Position numbers and translations under genes: made by a program. From Chamaecrista fasciculata (lineage: Eukaryota; Streptophyta; Magnoliopsida; Fabales; Fabaceae), in contig QANZ01006845.1 in assembly GCA_003254925.1 (NCBI GenBank), positions 1-64,000 of the forward strand: DNA of 64,000 bases, given 5' to 3'. Below, piece by piece: positions 23,397-35,885 of this stretch. The first letter of the stretch is position 1, and every line of letters starts with the position of its first letter. Under the pieces are notes generated by a model that had not been told where the DNA came from, did no database searches, and was given only the letters and a program-made list of their open reading frames with translations.

Positions 23397-26300
23397 ATGT
23401 TCACTTCCACTCCCAATCTTCACTCATTCCGTATCGCTACGATTTTCTGCGACGAATCACATTTTCTATCGAAATCTCCCACTTTATTCACTTCAACAAC
23501 CAAACCCTCTTCATTCTGCCCTATTCGTTTCCGTAATCCCATCAACCTCATGTCTCGCCAATCCGATTCTTCTTCGTCTTCATCACTTCTGCCTCTCAGG
23601 AGTGCCAACGTTGAAGAAATTGCCACCACTCCTCTTTCGGATTATCATGCTATTGATGAACAATTACTGCATAAGATTGCCTATGACGCCCTTGTTTGGA
23701 GCTCTCTTCATGGCCTCGTCGTTGGTGATAAATCTGTTGAGGTCCGTCTTCTATCTCTTTCTCTCTTTCTATACTTATCAGAATTGTATTAGTTTTCTGT
23801 TACTGTGTTTAATGTTATATGAATTTGATTAAAAACAAGATATTGTGAGAATTGGATTTCCATACTCTTGAAAGCACTGGTTTTCTGAACAGGAATTACT
23901 GGTAAGTGGTAGTTGAATTGACTTGTTGAGTCTTATTGGAAAATTAGAGAAATAATTTTCTCATTTTCTGCACTTGCTTTCTATATACAGACACTGTGAT
24001 TGGCCAAAAAAAAAATATATATATCGACACTGATCAGGAATTATATGTATTTGAATAGGATAGTTAATTGTTGCTGTTTTAAAACTGGACATTGTGCCTT
24101 TTCTAGTTTTGGTCACATCTTTAGTTCGTACTTGAATTTGATGCCAACCTGTTTAGAATTATAGAAATCAGGAAGCGTTCCTGGTGTAGGCCTGGTGCAT
24201 GCCCCACTCACCTTATTGCCCGCATCATTCCCTGAAAGTCATTGGAGACAAGCGTGTGACTTAGCCCCTATATTTAATGAACTTGTAGACCGAGTGAGTC
24301 TGGATGGAAAATTTCTACAGGAGTCTCTCTCCAGGTACGCTTTTATTTCTAATTACCTACCTAGTGACAACTATTCATGGCTTCATGTTATTATAGTCTT
24401 ACAATTGCATGTCTCCAGCTTAAGCTTTGGAGCACAAAAAGGTGCTGTTAAATTTAATATAGTCGTATCAATGGGCATTTTACTTGGTTCTTGCGTTATC
24501 TAGAAGCGGATCCTCAAAGTTGCTCTCTGTAGTTTGTTTCATTGTAATTGTTGACTTATTCATCAATCAATCATAGCCATCTGCATTATTCTGTAAAACC
24601 ATTAGCAGTTTAAGGTTGTATCAAATAGCGACTTTAAAGAATTTGCTTCCCTGTTCCCCTCCCATTTCTGCTTTTAAAAATTATTTTGCATTTGTCCTGA
24701 GCACCTTCACTTGTAATCTTTGGCCTTTGGGGTTTACCTATTAAAATTCCTCCATTGTGTGTTGCTGTCAATTTTGTCCTGCCATTAAACGTCTGTACAT
24801 GCTTTAAATTTGATATTATTTGCCCGTTTATCACAATGCAGGACTAAGAAAGTAGATCAATTCACCTCTAGACTTCTAGATATTCATTCCAAGATGCTGG
24901 AGATTAACAAAAAAGAGGTAAGTTAATAAGGCATTTTAACGAAAATTACCATGAGGGGATTGATTTTACTACTAGTCTGTATATCCAAAACTAACTCTTA
25001 TGACATGAGAGGCATGTGAGACAAAGTTGAACTATTATTTCATAGCATATAGTTTATGAAAGCCAAATATATTTTGTTATGACATTAATTACTTTGTATC
25101 AGTGAGAGCTATTCACCAACATTATCTTTTGCCCTTTTTTGCTACTATTTTCAAGGATATACGCCTGGGGTTACATCGTTCAGATTATATGCTTGATGAA
25201 CAAACCAAGTCACTTCTACAAATTGAACTGAACACTATTTCATCTTCATTTGCTGGTCTTGGTAGTCTCGTGTCTGAGCTTCATAAGTAAGTTTCTTTAA
25301 TGTATGGCGTATAATTTAGAATCTTTTAAAATTTTTTATGAGGATTCCTTTTGTTTTCTCATTTTCTGTCTTGCTGCAGCTCTGTGTTTGTTTAGGGTAA
25401 AATCTTATATTCTCATGGTAAATACAGTTAATCTTATTCAGGGATACATCAGAAATTCGTGAGGCCTAGAAATTAAAACTTATTTTATAATCTCATAAAT
25501 GGTAGGCAGATAATAATTTATATATGTTCAATTCAATTATTCAGATAAGTTCTAATGTTTATTTAGGTAGACACTTTGAGAAGGTATCTTCATACTGGTT
25601 GGTTATTTTTTCAGAAACATACTTTTTAACTATGGAAGACTGCTCGGACTAGATTCCAAAAGAATTCCTGCCAATTCTGCTTGCAGTCATTTTGCAGATG
25701 CATTGGCTAAAGCTTGGTGTGAATATAATGATCCCAGGTCAATTTTGGAGATTTTTTTTTCCATCTTCCCTTTCTTCTACTCCTGCTTTTTTGCTGTGGT
25801 ATAATTTATATATATAAGAAATTTTGAATGGATATGTACAGGTCTGTAATTATGTTTGTGGTTCAGGCTGAAGAACGGAACATGTACGACCAGCATTTGC
25901 TTTCCTTAGCACTGAGAGAAAGATATCCTTTTCTTTTTAGTTTTCATTTGGCATCCGGCGTCAGCTTTGTTCAACTATTTACTATTTGTATTATATTTCA
26001 AAAATTTATCCAACTTCATTTGAAAAACCATTTTGTTTAAACTTATCAGAGAGTTGTTTTCCTAAGCTTTTTAACACACACAGCATTATATCCGTGCGGA
26101 AAACATTGGCTGAAATTGATCAAGAAGGAGAACTTCTGCCTGATGGGACACTGACTGTGTATGTAGTCTCTAACACTGAAAACTGACATTCCTGTGACGT
26201 GGTTGTATTTTGATTCTGACTGTCGAGAAATGCCATGTATTGGCATTTGCAGGGATCAACAAGTTGTTTCAGTCATTTACTTCAGGGCTGGGTATACACC

Positions 26301-27866
26301 TCTTGACTATCCTTCAGAATCAGTGAGCAACTTTACTGAAATTTTCTTGTGTTCATAATATCAGTTGTAGCCCGAGTTCCAACTTTGAAATATCTCCTCT
26401 TAAACATTTGGTAGTGTTAGCCCACCAGAACCACTACAATTACAGTGGAAAAATATATTTAATTTACTAGCTATGGTTAGGTAATGCAATTATCATTTAA
26501 TTTTTGATTACCTTGTTGCTAGCAAAATTACATTCAAGATTTACATGACCAGTGTCAAATGAGTTCCCGCTACAGTTTCATTATCTTTTCCACAAGTTAT
26601 TGAGTTTTTATGTTTGTATATCTTGCTCAATGCATAGGAATGGAGAGCTAGGCTACTGATGGAAAAGTCCTTGGCCATCAAATGCCCATCGATATCTTAC
26701 CATTTGGTTGGCACCAAGAAGATTCAACAGGAACTTGCAAAACCCAATGTTCTTGAGAGGTATCTTGTAATTAATTATATGACCATCCTTCAAGCAAGAC
26801 TTTGTTTTTATTATTCATTATTGAAAGCAATAAGATCAATTGACACAGGGTGACCGATAGAGGTTCACAATGGATAATTGTGAGTGGGTTCCCATGTGAA
26901 GCTGAGAAATGTAAAGTAAATGCCTTAGAAACAGATGTTGTTGGATGGAATTATACATGTTTCATCATCACTTCCCTGGTAGTTCCCCTCAGAAAGTATT
27001 AGATGGATGTATTTTGTTTTGAGGAATGACAAAGATCATATATACTACATGTGCAGAAGCTAAAGAAATATGTCCGCCCTTCCATTTTTGTCTTGCTGAG
27101 CGAGTAGCTTGATGACTATAGCTTGTATTGGCTTGGCAGAGTTTATCCAGTTGATATCACTTCCCTAACTTCTGAGTTAAAACTGCAAGCAGGTACCTAG
27201 ATAACAAAGACGACATTGCCAAACTGCGTGAATGCTTTGCAGGACTGTGGAGTTTGGATGAATTGGAAACTGTTAGAAAAGCAATTGAAAGGCCAGAGTT
27301 ATTTGTAATGAAGCCCCAAAGAGAGGGAGGAGGTTTTATTTTACCTAAACTTTTCCTCATTCTTTCTGTCCCTGTTTGACTTGGTTGAGAAACATAGAAA
27401 AAGCCAGATGGAGGGAAAATTACCTGATGAACTGTAACTATGTTTCAGGAAACAATATCTATGGTGATGCTGTGAGGGAAACCCTCTTAAAATTGCAGAA
27501 AACAGAGTCTGAAGAAGATGCAGCTTACATCCTTATGCAAAGGATATTTCCAACTATTTTTGCAACACTTTTTATGCGTAATGGCTGTTGTCATAAGAGT
27601 CATGCCATATCAGAACTTGGGATTTTTGGCACTTATTTAAGGTAGCTTGGCTACATATGAATCACTGCTCCATACTTTTTTTTTTCTTTTTTTTTTTTTT
27701 AAATGGCACAATACTTGACATTGAAGGATTGGAATTTTGCAGGAATAAGGATAAGGTTGTCATGAATGAACAAAGCGGCTATTTGATGCGCACAAAAATA
27801 TCTTCCTCTGATGAAGGTGGAGTTGCAGCTGGTTTTGCTGCATTAGATAGTGTGTATCTGACTTGA
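23397..27866 (+). CDS. GSH2: glutathione synthetase, plastid/cytosolic
   Basis: Twelve exons (23397-23741, 24165-24334, 24842-24917, 25156-25286, 25615-25737, 25842-25922, 26078-26158, 26253-26322, 26638-26759, 27193-27332, 27449-27641, 27743-27866) join in frame to 551 aa. The enzyme (EC 6.3.2.3) ligates gamma-glutamylcysteine and glycine with ATP, the last step of glutathione synthesis. Landmarks: [17 protein letters not shown] near the substrate domain, the Gly-rich ATP loop KPQREGGGN near residues 440-448, and the conserved C-terminal [19 protein letters not shown]. Residues 1-51 resemble a transit peptide; an internal Met52 (MSRQSD, at 23550) could give a cytosolic form, as known for Arabidopsis GSH2. 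Eleven introns: ten GT-AG, and one (25923-26077) reading as U12-type AT-AC. It follows the Tim44-like gene, as in Arabidopsis. Confidence 0.95.
25923..26077 (+). other. putative U12-type AT-AC intron of GSH2
   Basis: Exon 6 ends GAGAAAG and the intron begins ATATCCTTTT, an exact match to the U12 5' splice consensus. No GT donor in this area gives the right frame. A branch-like TTTCCTAAG lies 12 nt before an AC acceptor (26076-26077). Joining AAAG to ACACAGC gives LRERHS followed by [12 protein letters not shown], matching the family. A competing AT-AG end six bases downstream would also keep frame. The minor-spliceosome assignment is an inference. Confidence 0.75.
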
Positions 27867-28692
27867 TGTAGCCTACCCTCTAGTTATCAATGCCTTCCAA
27901 AATAATTTGTGCTTGATGGAATGCTTGTAACATTTGTCTGAGATGCTATTATTTTTCCTCATCTACCAAAAATAAGAGTGATGATCCAGCTTGTCTATTT
28001 TGATATTTTCCTTAGAATAGCTGAAACAATTGGTCTCTCTATAACAGGGTAAGCCATATCTTAGAGTCAATAAGGTTGATTAACTGTTCACACGTTTGAA
28101 TATTTATCAGAAGGCGGTTTGATGGTGATTTTGTCACTTTGTGACTTTGTCAGATTATTCTACCTGACAGAAAAGCCTCTCTGGATGATCAAGAATGATA
28201 GCTTGAGTAGGCAAAGCAAGTTGTTTCAACTGTGCCTCAACAGAAAATGTGGGCAAAAGCATTAATAATTTGAATGCTATTATAACACCATTAAAAAAAT
28301 GTTTGTAAACATTTTGGATAAAACTGATTTTAAAGAAGCCTTTAAATACAACACTGACCCCAAAGAAGAAAATGGGTTAAAATTAAAATTGATCACCCCT
28401 AATCAAAATCTACAGACCGAGGGTGGCCGTATTGCCATTGGTACGATACAGAATGCATTACAAAGTGATCGTTTCGTTATAGAAGTACTAAAAAGAAAAT
28501 CGTTTAGTTTCCCTACCATGAACAATTGTCAATTCGTTAGAAAGGTTACATTGGAACATTCATATTGGGTGTCAATTTTCTGACGGTTAATGACTTAATG
28601 AGGTAATTAAACTGGTTAAGTTGCAAAAAATAACCTATAAAATATTGTAGAGTTTTCTAAGAAGCGTATCTCATCTCTGGATGCTGATCACA
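27867..28692. other. intergenic region between GSH2 and the AT74-like gene
   Basis: The GSH2 3' UTR lies at the left and the 3' UTR of the minus-strand phosphatase gene at the right. An open frame at 28299-28583 has no recognisable features and is not annotated. Confidence 0.4.
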
Positions 28693-30519
28693 CTATGCAT
28701 CTATACTACAGGAATCTGATTCATTTTCATCTTTTTCCTCCTTACTTTCTTCGTCATCAGAGTGAGCAAGATTATCAAAAAAATCATCGATGTACCATGA
28801 GGATTGACCGTGCCAGGAACCTCTTTGTGCATGAGCTCGCCATTTTTGGTCAGCTATCATATCTTGAGAGAGTCCCCATTGAAGCATTTCTTCGTCTGTG
28901 TGATGAACTGCTAAGCTGTAGTCTCCACCACTTCCTAACTGCATAACTCGGAACTCGCTGTTTTCAAAATTGTATAGATGCTCAAATTGTTCAACTGTCC
29001 ACTTGAACCACTTCATAAGGAACACACGCGATGTTAGCCCATGTGACACGATTATGAGATTCAGATCATGGGAACGATCATGATGAAGCCTGTTCATGTC
29101 CAAGTCTCTCCACAATGATTCCAAGAAAACTGCATTTGATTCAAATACTTATTTAGATCCAGAACTAGTGACCTGACCCCTATACATGACACTAATGGAC
29201 TCTACGATCACATGTATCAAACAGCAGAAATAAGAATATGATTGCTTAAAGCTTTAAAAGAAGACAGATGTAATGCACAAGATATCAAGTTTCCTAACAT
29301 TCAGAGACATGCCTGGAAATGAAGGATAAAGAAATCATATTTCAGTATTGTGTTTAGACTTTTAGCTAAAGTGAGCTTTTACTCGGAAGAAGGGGAAAAT
29401 ACATCCTTCCAACTGTCGATAGGAAGTAACACAGCTGTCTGTAAAACAAATGAACAAGAGAATAGGGCAAAAGGTTCTCATTGATTAAACATAAGAGTAG
29501 AATAGCACTAAGTAACACAATCAAAATCATGCTCACAACTCACAATCACTACGCTACGTCCGAATTCAAGAAAAAGTACGTCCAATTTTCCCATACTTTT
29601 GCTTCTAATGCTCGTATAAAAAGGTTGAAATAAAATTGGATGTTCAATTGATCATGATAAATCGAAACCTGGGATGGAATGAATACTCTTGAGGATCTAC
29701 ATCTGGAATTATCTAACATTGTTTTGGGCAAAAACTAATTAACTAATAAGCAGCGGTTTACTTTCAGCTAAACTTATGATGAGGAAGGATCCATTCTCAA
29801 AACTCAGCGAATGTACTTGTGCGGAGCTTGAATATCAGATTAAGTACCATATGGTATAATAATTAGGCTAAACTTGGCTACCAGTTCCAGAATTATCCGA
29901 GAAACAGAAGAAAATGTCAAACAGAAAACAAGAAACGAAGCAGAAAAAGACGAGAAACAGAGGGTTCCAATTTCCAACGCCCCCAAGAAAAGGGAAAAAC
30001 ATATTGTAAAATTATTGGAGTATAATAACAAGGAATTAAGAAGACAAAAGCAAGCATACTTGAAACGCGATCGAAAACATCGGCGGCGGACTCACCCTCC
30101 GGGAAGCGATAGTAAAACCTGCCGAAGCGTTCCCGGGCCTTCTTGATAACCGTCATTCGCTCTTGAACCTGAAAATTCCCAAAGTCTTGCTCTCTGATTC
30201 GACACTCCTCTCGGACGCCAATTATCCTCTTCTTGGAGAAAGATCGACCAATCTCACGAAGCGTCGATCGAGTGCGGGCGTAGGGGGAGACGTAAAAGTA
30301 GACTCGCCAGTCGACGGAGGAGGTGTCGTCGGAGAAGAGACGCCGGATGTGAGCTCCGGCGAGGCGAGCCTGTGTAATGCCGTGAGGAGTCAAGGGGATT
30401 TGGTGGTCCGGCGTGGTGGTGTAAGCTGCAGTGTCGAGGTTGCCTTCGGACTCGCCATGACGAACCAGTATTATTCTCTTGGGAAGGATTTGAGCCTGAT
30501 CTGAACGTGGAGGATGCAT
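28693..30519 (-). CDS. histidine phosphatase / phosphoglycerate mutase-like protein, AT74 type
   Basis: Two exons (30519-30060 and 29129-28693) join to 298 aa. The catalytic motif RHGESEGN has the phospho-accepting His at residue 21. The partner Glu region lies in exon 1 (IREQDFGNFQ), and the second catalytic His in exon 2 (IIVSHGLTSRVFLMKW). The C-terminus is acidic (DEESKEEKDENES). This is the plant AT74 branch of the histidine phosphatase superfamily (At3g05170-like). The family reaction is phosphate-ester hydrolysis or transfer, but the substrate of this branch is unknown to me. The single intron of about 930 bp shows no clear inserted element. A duplicated block lies just upstream of its start. 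Confidence 0.9.
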
Positions 30520-30554
30520 AATAATCTCTCTAGGTCTAGGGTTTTGTAACTTGT

Positions 30555-30800
30555 CTCTAATCTGAATATGATGAATAAGGTTTCATTTCATCATTCATCA
30601 AATGATCATCTATCCTCTGCCTAAGTTGAAATTCTCTCTGTCGCAATGTCAATCAAGTAAATCAACTTTCTGATCTGAACATGAATAAGGTTTTATTTCG
30701 TCATAATTGAATTGATCATCATCATCCTCTGCCTCAAGTTTTCATATTCTTTCTTACAAAACTGAGATTACGATGTCGTAATGTCAATCAAGTAATCAAT
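30555..30800. repeat. tandem duplication in the AT74-like promoter/leader
   Basis: Two diverged direct copies, about 30555-30660 and 30672-30800, share gaataaggtttcattt-type wording, atcctctgcct and gtcaatcaagtaa. They begin about 35 bp upstream of the minus-strand ATG, so both lie in the likely promoter or 5' leader. Confidence 0.65.
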
Positions 30801-30956
30801 CCATCAATTCATTATCGTTTCCGTACTTCCACTCAGTTTGTAGTTTAGCTATGCATATTATTATTGTTTAGTGACCTGCTTTAGCATGAATTATTTTAAA
30901 AAATCACGTTTAGTCAAAACGTGTTTAAAAATCAAAACAATATACAAAAGAAGATA

Positions 30957-31029
30957 TGGAGACGCGGGGAATCGAACCCCGTGCCTCTCGCATGCGAAGC
31001 GAGCGCTCTACCATATGAGCTACGTCCCC
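30957..31029 (-). tRNA. tRNA-Ala (anticodon CGC)
   Basis: The minus strand folds into a full cloverleaf of 73 nt. The acceptor stem GGGGACG/CGTCTCC contains the G3:U70 pair that marks alanine tRNAs. The D-arm is GCTCATATGGTAGAGC, the anticodon stem-loop CTCGC-TTCGCAT-GCGAG reads CGC, and the T-arm is CGGGGTTCGATTCCCCG. The discriminator base is A. Internal A and B boxes are intact, and a short T-rich run (cttctttt) downstream fits a Pol III terminator. No intron is present. Confidence 0.96.
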
Positions 31030-32082
31030 AGGATGTCGATTAATGGCTCTATAATTTAATTGACAATGTAACAGAAAGGAATGAGTTAATGTAGTTTTGT
31101 TTCAAGTAATAAAATATTTTTTTATACAAATACTTTGGTTAAAAACTCAAGACATATTTAAAAGCCTAATTTTATTAAGAATAGTAAATAATAAATTTTG
31201 TTAGAAAAATGTATGAGTAGTTTTGTGATTCTACTTTGAATCTTAAATTAAAAATAGTTTTAAGTGTTTAAGAAGGTGAGAAGCCTTACTCTTGTTAAGG
31301 TTGATGTAGGGCGTATATCATAGCTTTCTGTTAATATTAGAACATTCTCTTCAACGACTTACACTAATTGCCAATCTCCTTACATCTACGATTATTCACT
31401 CCATAAGTTCGATTTAAAACAAAATTATATTTGATTCTGCATAATCAACTTGCTTTCAGCACCATTTTAATCAATTAAAGAAACAAAAACTGGATATGAG
31501 CTCAAATCAAGCGACTGACAAGAAAGGAAAAAAGAAAAAACAATAAAAGGCTTATGGAAGAGGAACAAAACATAATACTATTGTTTTAAAACATAATTGT
31601 CTGCGCATTTGATGTAAAATTTCGTAAGGCTTCTAAAAAATCCTACATGACAGGGGCTAAATTACAATATGCAAACATAAATTAATGCAGATACTCAAGA
31701 ATCCAACCATAGTACCTAACAATTCTCACTATTATGGCTTCTCTCAGAACCAGAAGACAACCAAATGCAGAGCTGATATAGCTAGATCCATAAACATCCA
31801 AGAGACTCCCCACAAATTCATTAATCTTTTCCGTTACTGCATTCACTAGATTTCCCAAAATTTCCTCAAAATGGCGAACAAGCTAATTAAAAGCCTTAAA
31901 GCCATTGTCTGAAGTGAATGGAAACGTGGAACATTTCTCTTTCGTCACTGAGTGGCAAGTATGTATACACGAGCTCATTATGGTGATGATAAATGATTCT
32001 TGTCAGTTGCCATGAAGAAGCTTTGCTTAATTGCCTCCATTAACTGGCTTGACAGTCTTAATTAAAGCTGTACTAATCAACA
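31030..32082. other. intergenic region before the PCRK-like kinase 3' end
   Basis: No gene is seen. The right 300-500 bases probably hold the kinase 3' UTR. Nothing with inverted or direct terminal repeats was recognised. Confidence 0.4.
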
Positions 32083-34525
32083 TCAACATACTTTTAAAAT
32101 CTTTGGTCTCCACAATCTAACAAACCAATTATTTTCTCCCGGTTTCTGATCCATAATCCTTCGCTTGTTCTTTTTTTCAGTGCCCTGTGAAATCTCATTC
32201 TCAGCTGTTGCCAAACTCTTCAAGGGTAGCTGTGGACTTGCTGCTGCTGAATATTCTACTATCCGATTCACCATTTCCAATACCTCACTCATCTTTGGGC
32301 GATTCTTTGGATTTTTGACCAGGCATCGGTTAGCTATAACTGCAAGTCTCTGTGCAGACTTGAAAAGGTGTTTCCTGTCAAGCCTTGGATCTAATATTAA
32401 TTGAAATTTCTTCCCATCTGATAGGTATGGCCTTACCCATTCCAAAAGCTTCTGTTCACCCTTGGGACGATTTCGATCCAAAGGGCGCCTACCAGTAAGG
32501 AGTTCATAAAGGAAGACACCATAACTCCAAACATCACTTTTTGATGTAAGACGTCCAGTTTGAATATACTCAGGAGCTGCATAACCCATCGTTCCTACAA
32601 CCTAATGAGCATTACCAGCAATATGAATTAACACAACAAGTATATTCATTTGACCCTTATCTACAAGTGGCTTGGAGCTCATGTTTAGACATCACAATAT
32701 GCATTTAGCAAATATAATTATGATTAAATAATGATTGATCTCACAAGAAATTTTACTTTTATTTTCTTTTACTATTTTCAATATTTGTATAGTGATCAAC
32801 ATTTAAGCTATAATATTTAGCGATTTGCATGACTATTCTATTCATTCAACAGGGCAGGGTAAGCTCATTAGAATTGTTAGCAGCTTTACATATGCCCCTA
32901 TATATATCCACTTTCCTAGGCTTCTATTTAATTATAATTTATAAATAAGCATTTGCAAAGATCAAAAGCAATAATGTCTCTCTGTAAATATGAAAATGTG
33001 AGCAGTTGATTACAATCTATTGTAGATTAATGCACAGGCCCGTACCGCTGTTGAGACATGAGTTAACCCTTCGGAAGGACCCAACCTTGCTAAACCGAAG
33101 TCGGAAAGCTTAGCATTCCACTGATCGTCCAGAAGTATATTTGAAGATTTGAAATCTCTGAAGATTATCTACGCACCTCACACACACATATCTATAATTA
33201 GCACATCAATATTAAGCGGCCACAACATATTTGAATAGCAAAGAGTGTATGATCACATAATTTCTTTTTCTTTTAAGTGGAAGCAAGGAATTTAGATTGG
33301 CCTAAAACTAGCTTTCCAGTTAAATTGAAAAGGAAAGTTTTGGCCAAAAAACAAATTGAGTAGGAAAGTTAGTTTATACAAACATACCTGAAAATCCATT
33401 TCTTCATGAAGATATGTTAAGCCACGAGCTGCGTCTTGGGCTATTTTCAATCTCCTAGTCCATGGGAGAGAGGTCTCTGATCGGGGGGATAAATGGTGTT
33501 CGACACTTCTGTTGGGCATATATTCATAAACCAGAAGCCGCTGGATCCCTCTTTCATCGTCATCAGCACAGTAGCCCACTAGTTTCACAAGATTGGGATG
33601 CTCAACAATGCCCAAAACATTCACTTCTGTCACCCATTCCTTATGCCCCTAAAGTCGAAAATAGATTCAAGTAGCATGAACCTCATAGCAAAGATAGAAG
33701 AAATTTTAAGTTTAATCCATTAACAAATTGTACTGTAGAAACAAATACACTCACACAAGGTAAACACAAGACCAAGTTGTGACAATCAAGGTATCTTACT
33801 GGACAACACAAATCTTTGAGCATCAAATTAGTTTCATTAAATGCAATAACCGAAAATTGTATCCCCAGAAATTCTTCAACTTTGGTAAGGTAGAGAGATA
33901 CATTGTTTAAATTATATCTGTCTCTACTCTCTACTTGAAGCAACTTCTCTAACAACAACAACGGACAAACTATAAAAATTGTGTTATTATAATAGATTAC
34001 AAAATATATACATAGTATGATAGTAACAAAATAACTGCATCTTGTCGTATATTAGTTTTACTCTGACTATCCCCCATTCCAATACTAGAGAAGCAACTAA
34101 ACTTGTTAACTTTTGAGATGAAAAAACAGAGGGCAAACCCTTGCCTGCATTCCTCTTCTACCCAGTTGTTTAACTGCAACTTGAATTTTTTGAGATGGGT
34201 CGTCAAGGCTCTTGATCAGTCCTTTGTAGACACAGCCAAACCCACCCTCTCCAACCATAACAGAGCGACCAAAATTTTTAGTGGCCGATTTCAGTTCAGA
34301 TACTGTAAACACTCTCAGGTTGCTGGGTCTTTGGGACAAACTGGGAAATGAAGTTCTTCTAAGGGAGTCAGTGCTATTCTCCGAAACATTCTGAGAATTG
34401 AATTCAGAGCCAGATCTTCTGATATCGCCCTCAACATATGCGGAACTGCTAGAGAGACCCGAAATTGACTTGATGCTCTTGGGCTCATCCTTCTTGTCTC
34501 CGTAGTGGAAAGAAAAACACTTCAT
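32083..34525 (-). CDS. receptor-like cytoplasmic kinase VII, PCRK1/PCRK2-like
   Basis: Four coding exons (34525-34145, 33648-33388, 33168-33046, 32601-32083) give 427 aa. The N-terminus [14 protein letters not shown] matches PCRK1/2 (Cys3 is a possible acylation site). The kinase domain runs about residues 80-360: [11 protein letters not shown] loop, VAVKQ lysine, [11 protein letters not shown] catalytic loop (Phe in place of the usual His, normal for this subgroup), SDFGLARLG and the [23 protein letters not shown] activation segment. It ends [14 protein letters not shown] like the family. Known role: cytoplasmic relay below pattern-recognition receptors in immune signalling, including salicylic acid induction. 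Intron 1 starts GC (CAG|GCAAGG) rather than GT. A 5' UTR intron is likely upstream. Identification is strong; the exact paralogue is uncertain. Confidence 0.93.
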
Positions 34526-35247
34526 TGCAAATACTTGGACTACATTTTCAGAAAGGGAGAAGAGTTGAGAAACATAAAATCAACGAAAAGTCATAGATGA
34601 CGATGAAATCTCGATTACTAAACTAGTTGAGAAGAAAGAAACTGAGTTGAGGCTTACATCCCCTTAGACGTTAGCAGCTGATCGTCCCCTCCCAACAACT
34701 GTAATTTGAAATACAAAAATGCAAACAAGAAATATAGGGGAAGAGCATCCAGAGAAGTGAGAACCTAGTCCTTCAATTATGAATTACGGAGTTTGGAACT
34801 GGCCACGAGAAGAGAAAATAGGATGAATAAGAAGACATTTCTAAGTTGTAATCGAATAGACGTGTATTGATGTGGAGCAAAAGGGATGATGAGGCTGAAT
34901 CTAACCTGTAAGGTGTAACGAAAATAGCAAGTGCGGATCAGCGTTGAAACTTGAAAGTGAAGGAATATGCCAGAGAATTGAGAATTGGATGAAATGGGGA
35001 GCGAATTGGGTTGGTTGAGAAATGAAAATATGAGAGAATGAGTCAGTCGAAGGAAAGAGAAGAGACGAAACGAGACGTGTTCAGTCCCCACACGGCACTG
35101 CCGCCTACAGGTCACCACACCTTTACCAACTAAAATATAAAGATTAAAGAATCATTTTGGTTCTAAATGTATGCCTTAATATTCATTTTGGTCCTTTTAT
35201 TTCAAAATTTCAAATTGGTCCTAAATAAAACAAAAATTAATAATAAA
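34526..35247 (-). promoter_or_regulatory. 5' UTR and promoter of the PCRK-like gene
   Basis: The minus strand carries a likely 5' UTR intron: a gatgtaag donor-like site near 34660 and a TAG-ending acceptor near 34540. The purine/pyrimidine-rich tract at 35000-35090 is the probable transcription-start region. From about 35155 the sequence becomes repeat-like (ttggtcc wording). Confidence 0.4.
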
Positions 35248-35375
35248 GGTCAAAGTACAAATTTGATCCTTTATTTTTTAGTCAGGATGCAAATCAAATC
35301 AGACCTTTATCTTTTTTCGTTGTAGATTTGGTCTCTTATATTTTGGTCAAGTTGCAGATCAGACCATTATTATTA

Positions 35376-35870
35376 GGCTTAAGTGCACTTTTGGTCACCT
35401 AATTTTCGCAAAAGTCTCAATTTGATCCCCTAACTTTTTTTTTTGCAAGTTTGATTCCCTAACTTTTGTAATCGTCTCACCGTTGGTCCCAAGTGCACTT
35501 CCATCCATTATCTGTCGTTAGCGCTGAGTTGGTTGATAATGTGGCAAATATGGATGAAGTGGATTAAAAAAAGACCATTATGCAACAAATTACAATATTT
35601 TGAGAACAAATCAACCAAGACTTAGCCGAACAAAAAGACTCAAAATGTTGTATAATGGTCATTTTTTAATGCACTTCACCCATATTTGTCACATCATCAG
35701 CCAACTTAGCCTGTCAGATAAGCACTAACAGAAGATAATGGATGGAAGTGCACTTGGGACCAATGGTGAGACGTTTTCAAAAGTTAGGGGACCAAAATCG
35801 CAATAAAAAAAGTTAGGGGACCAAATTCAGACGTTTTCAAAAGTTAGGGGATCAAATGTGCACTTAAGCC
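35376..35870. mobile_element. MULE-type MITE with 9-bp target duplication
   Basis: The 495-bp element begins GGCTTAAGTGCACTTTTGG and ends with the inverse (GTGCACTTAAGCC). The long imperfect arms meet near the centre. Exact 9-bp flanks TTATTATTA lie at 35367-35375 and 35871-35879. The ends match those of the Pack-MULE at 60108-60876, so both belong to one family. It is inserted into an older MITE. Confidence 0.85.
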
Positions 35871-35885
35871 TTATTATTATATTGA

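Noticed and set aside
28299-28583. 94-codon open frame between GSH2 and the AT74-like gene
   Set aside because: No domain, no splice support and AT-rich codons; consistent with chance.
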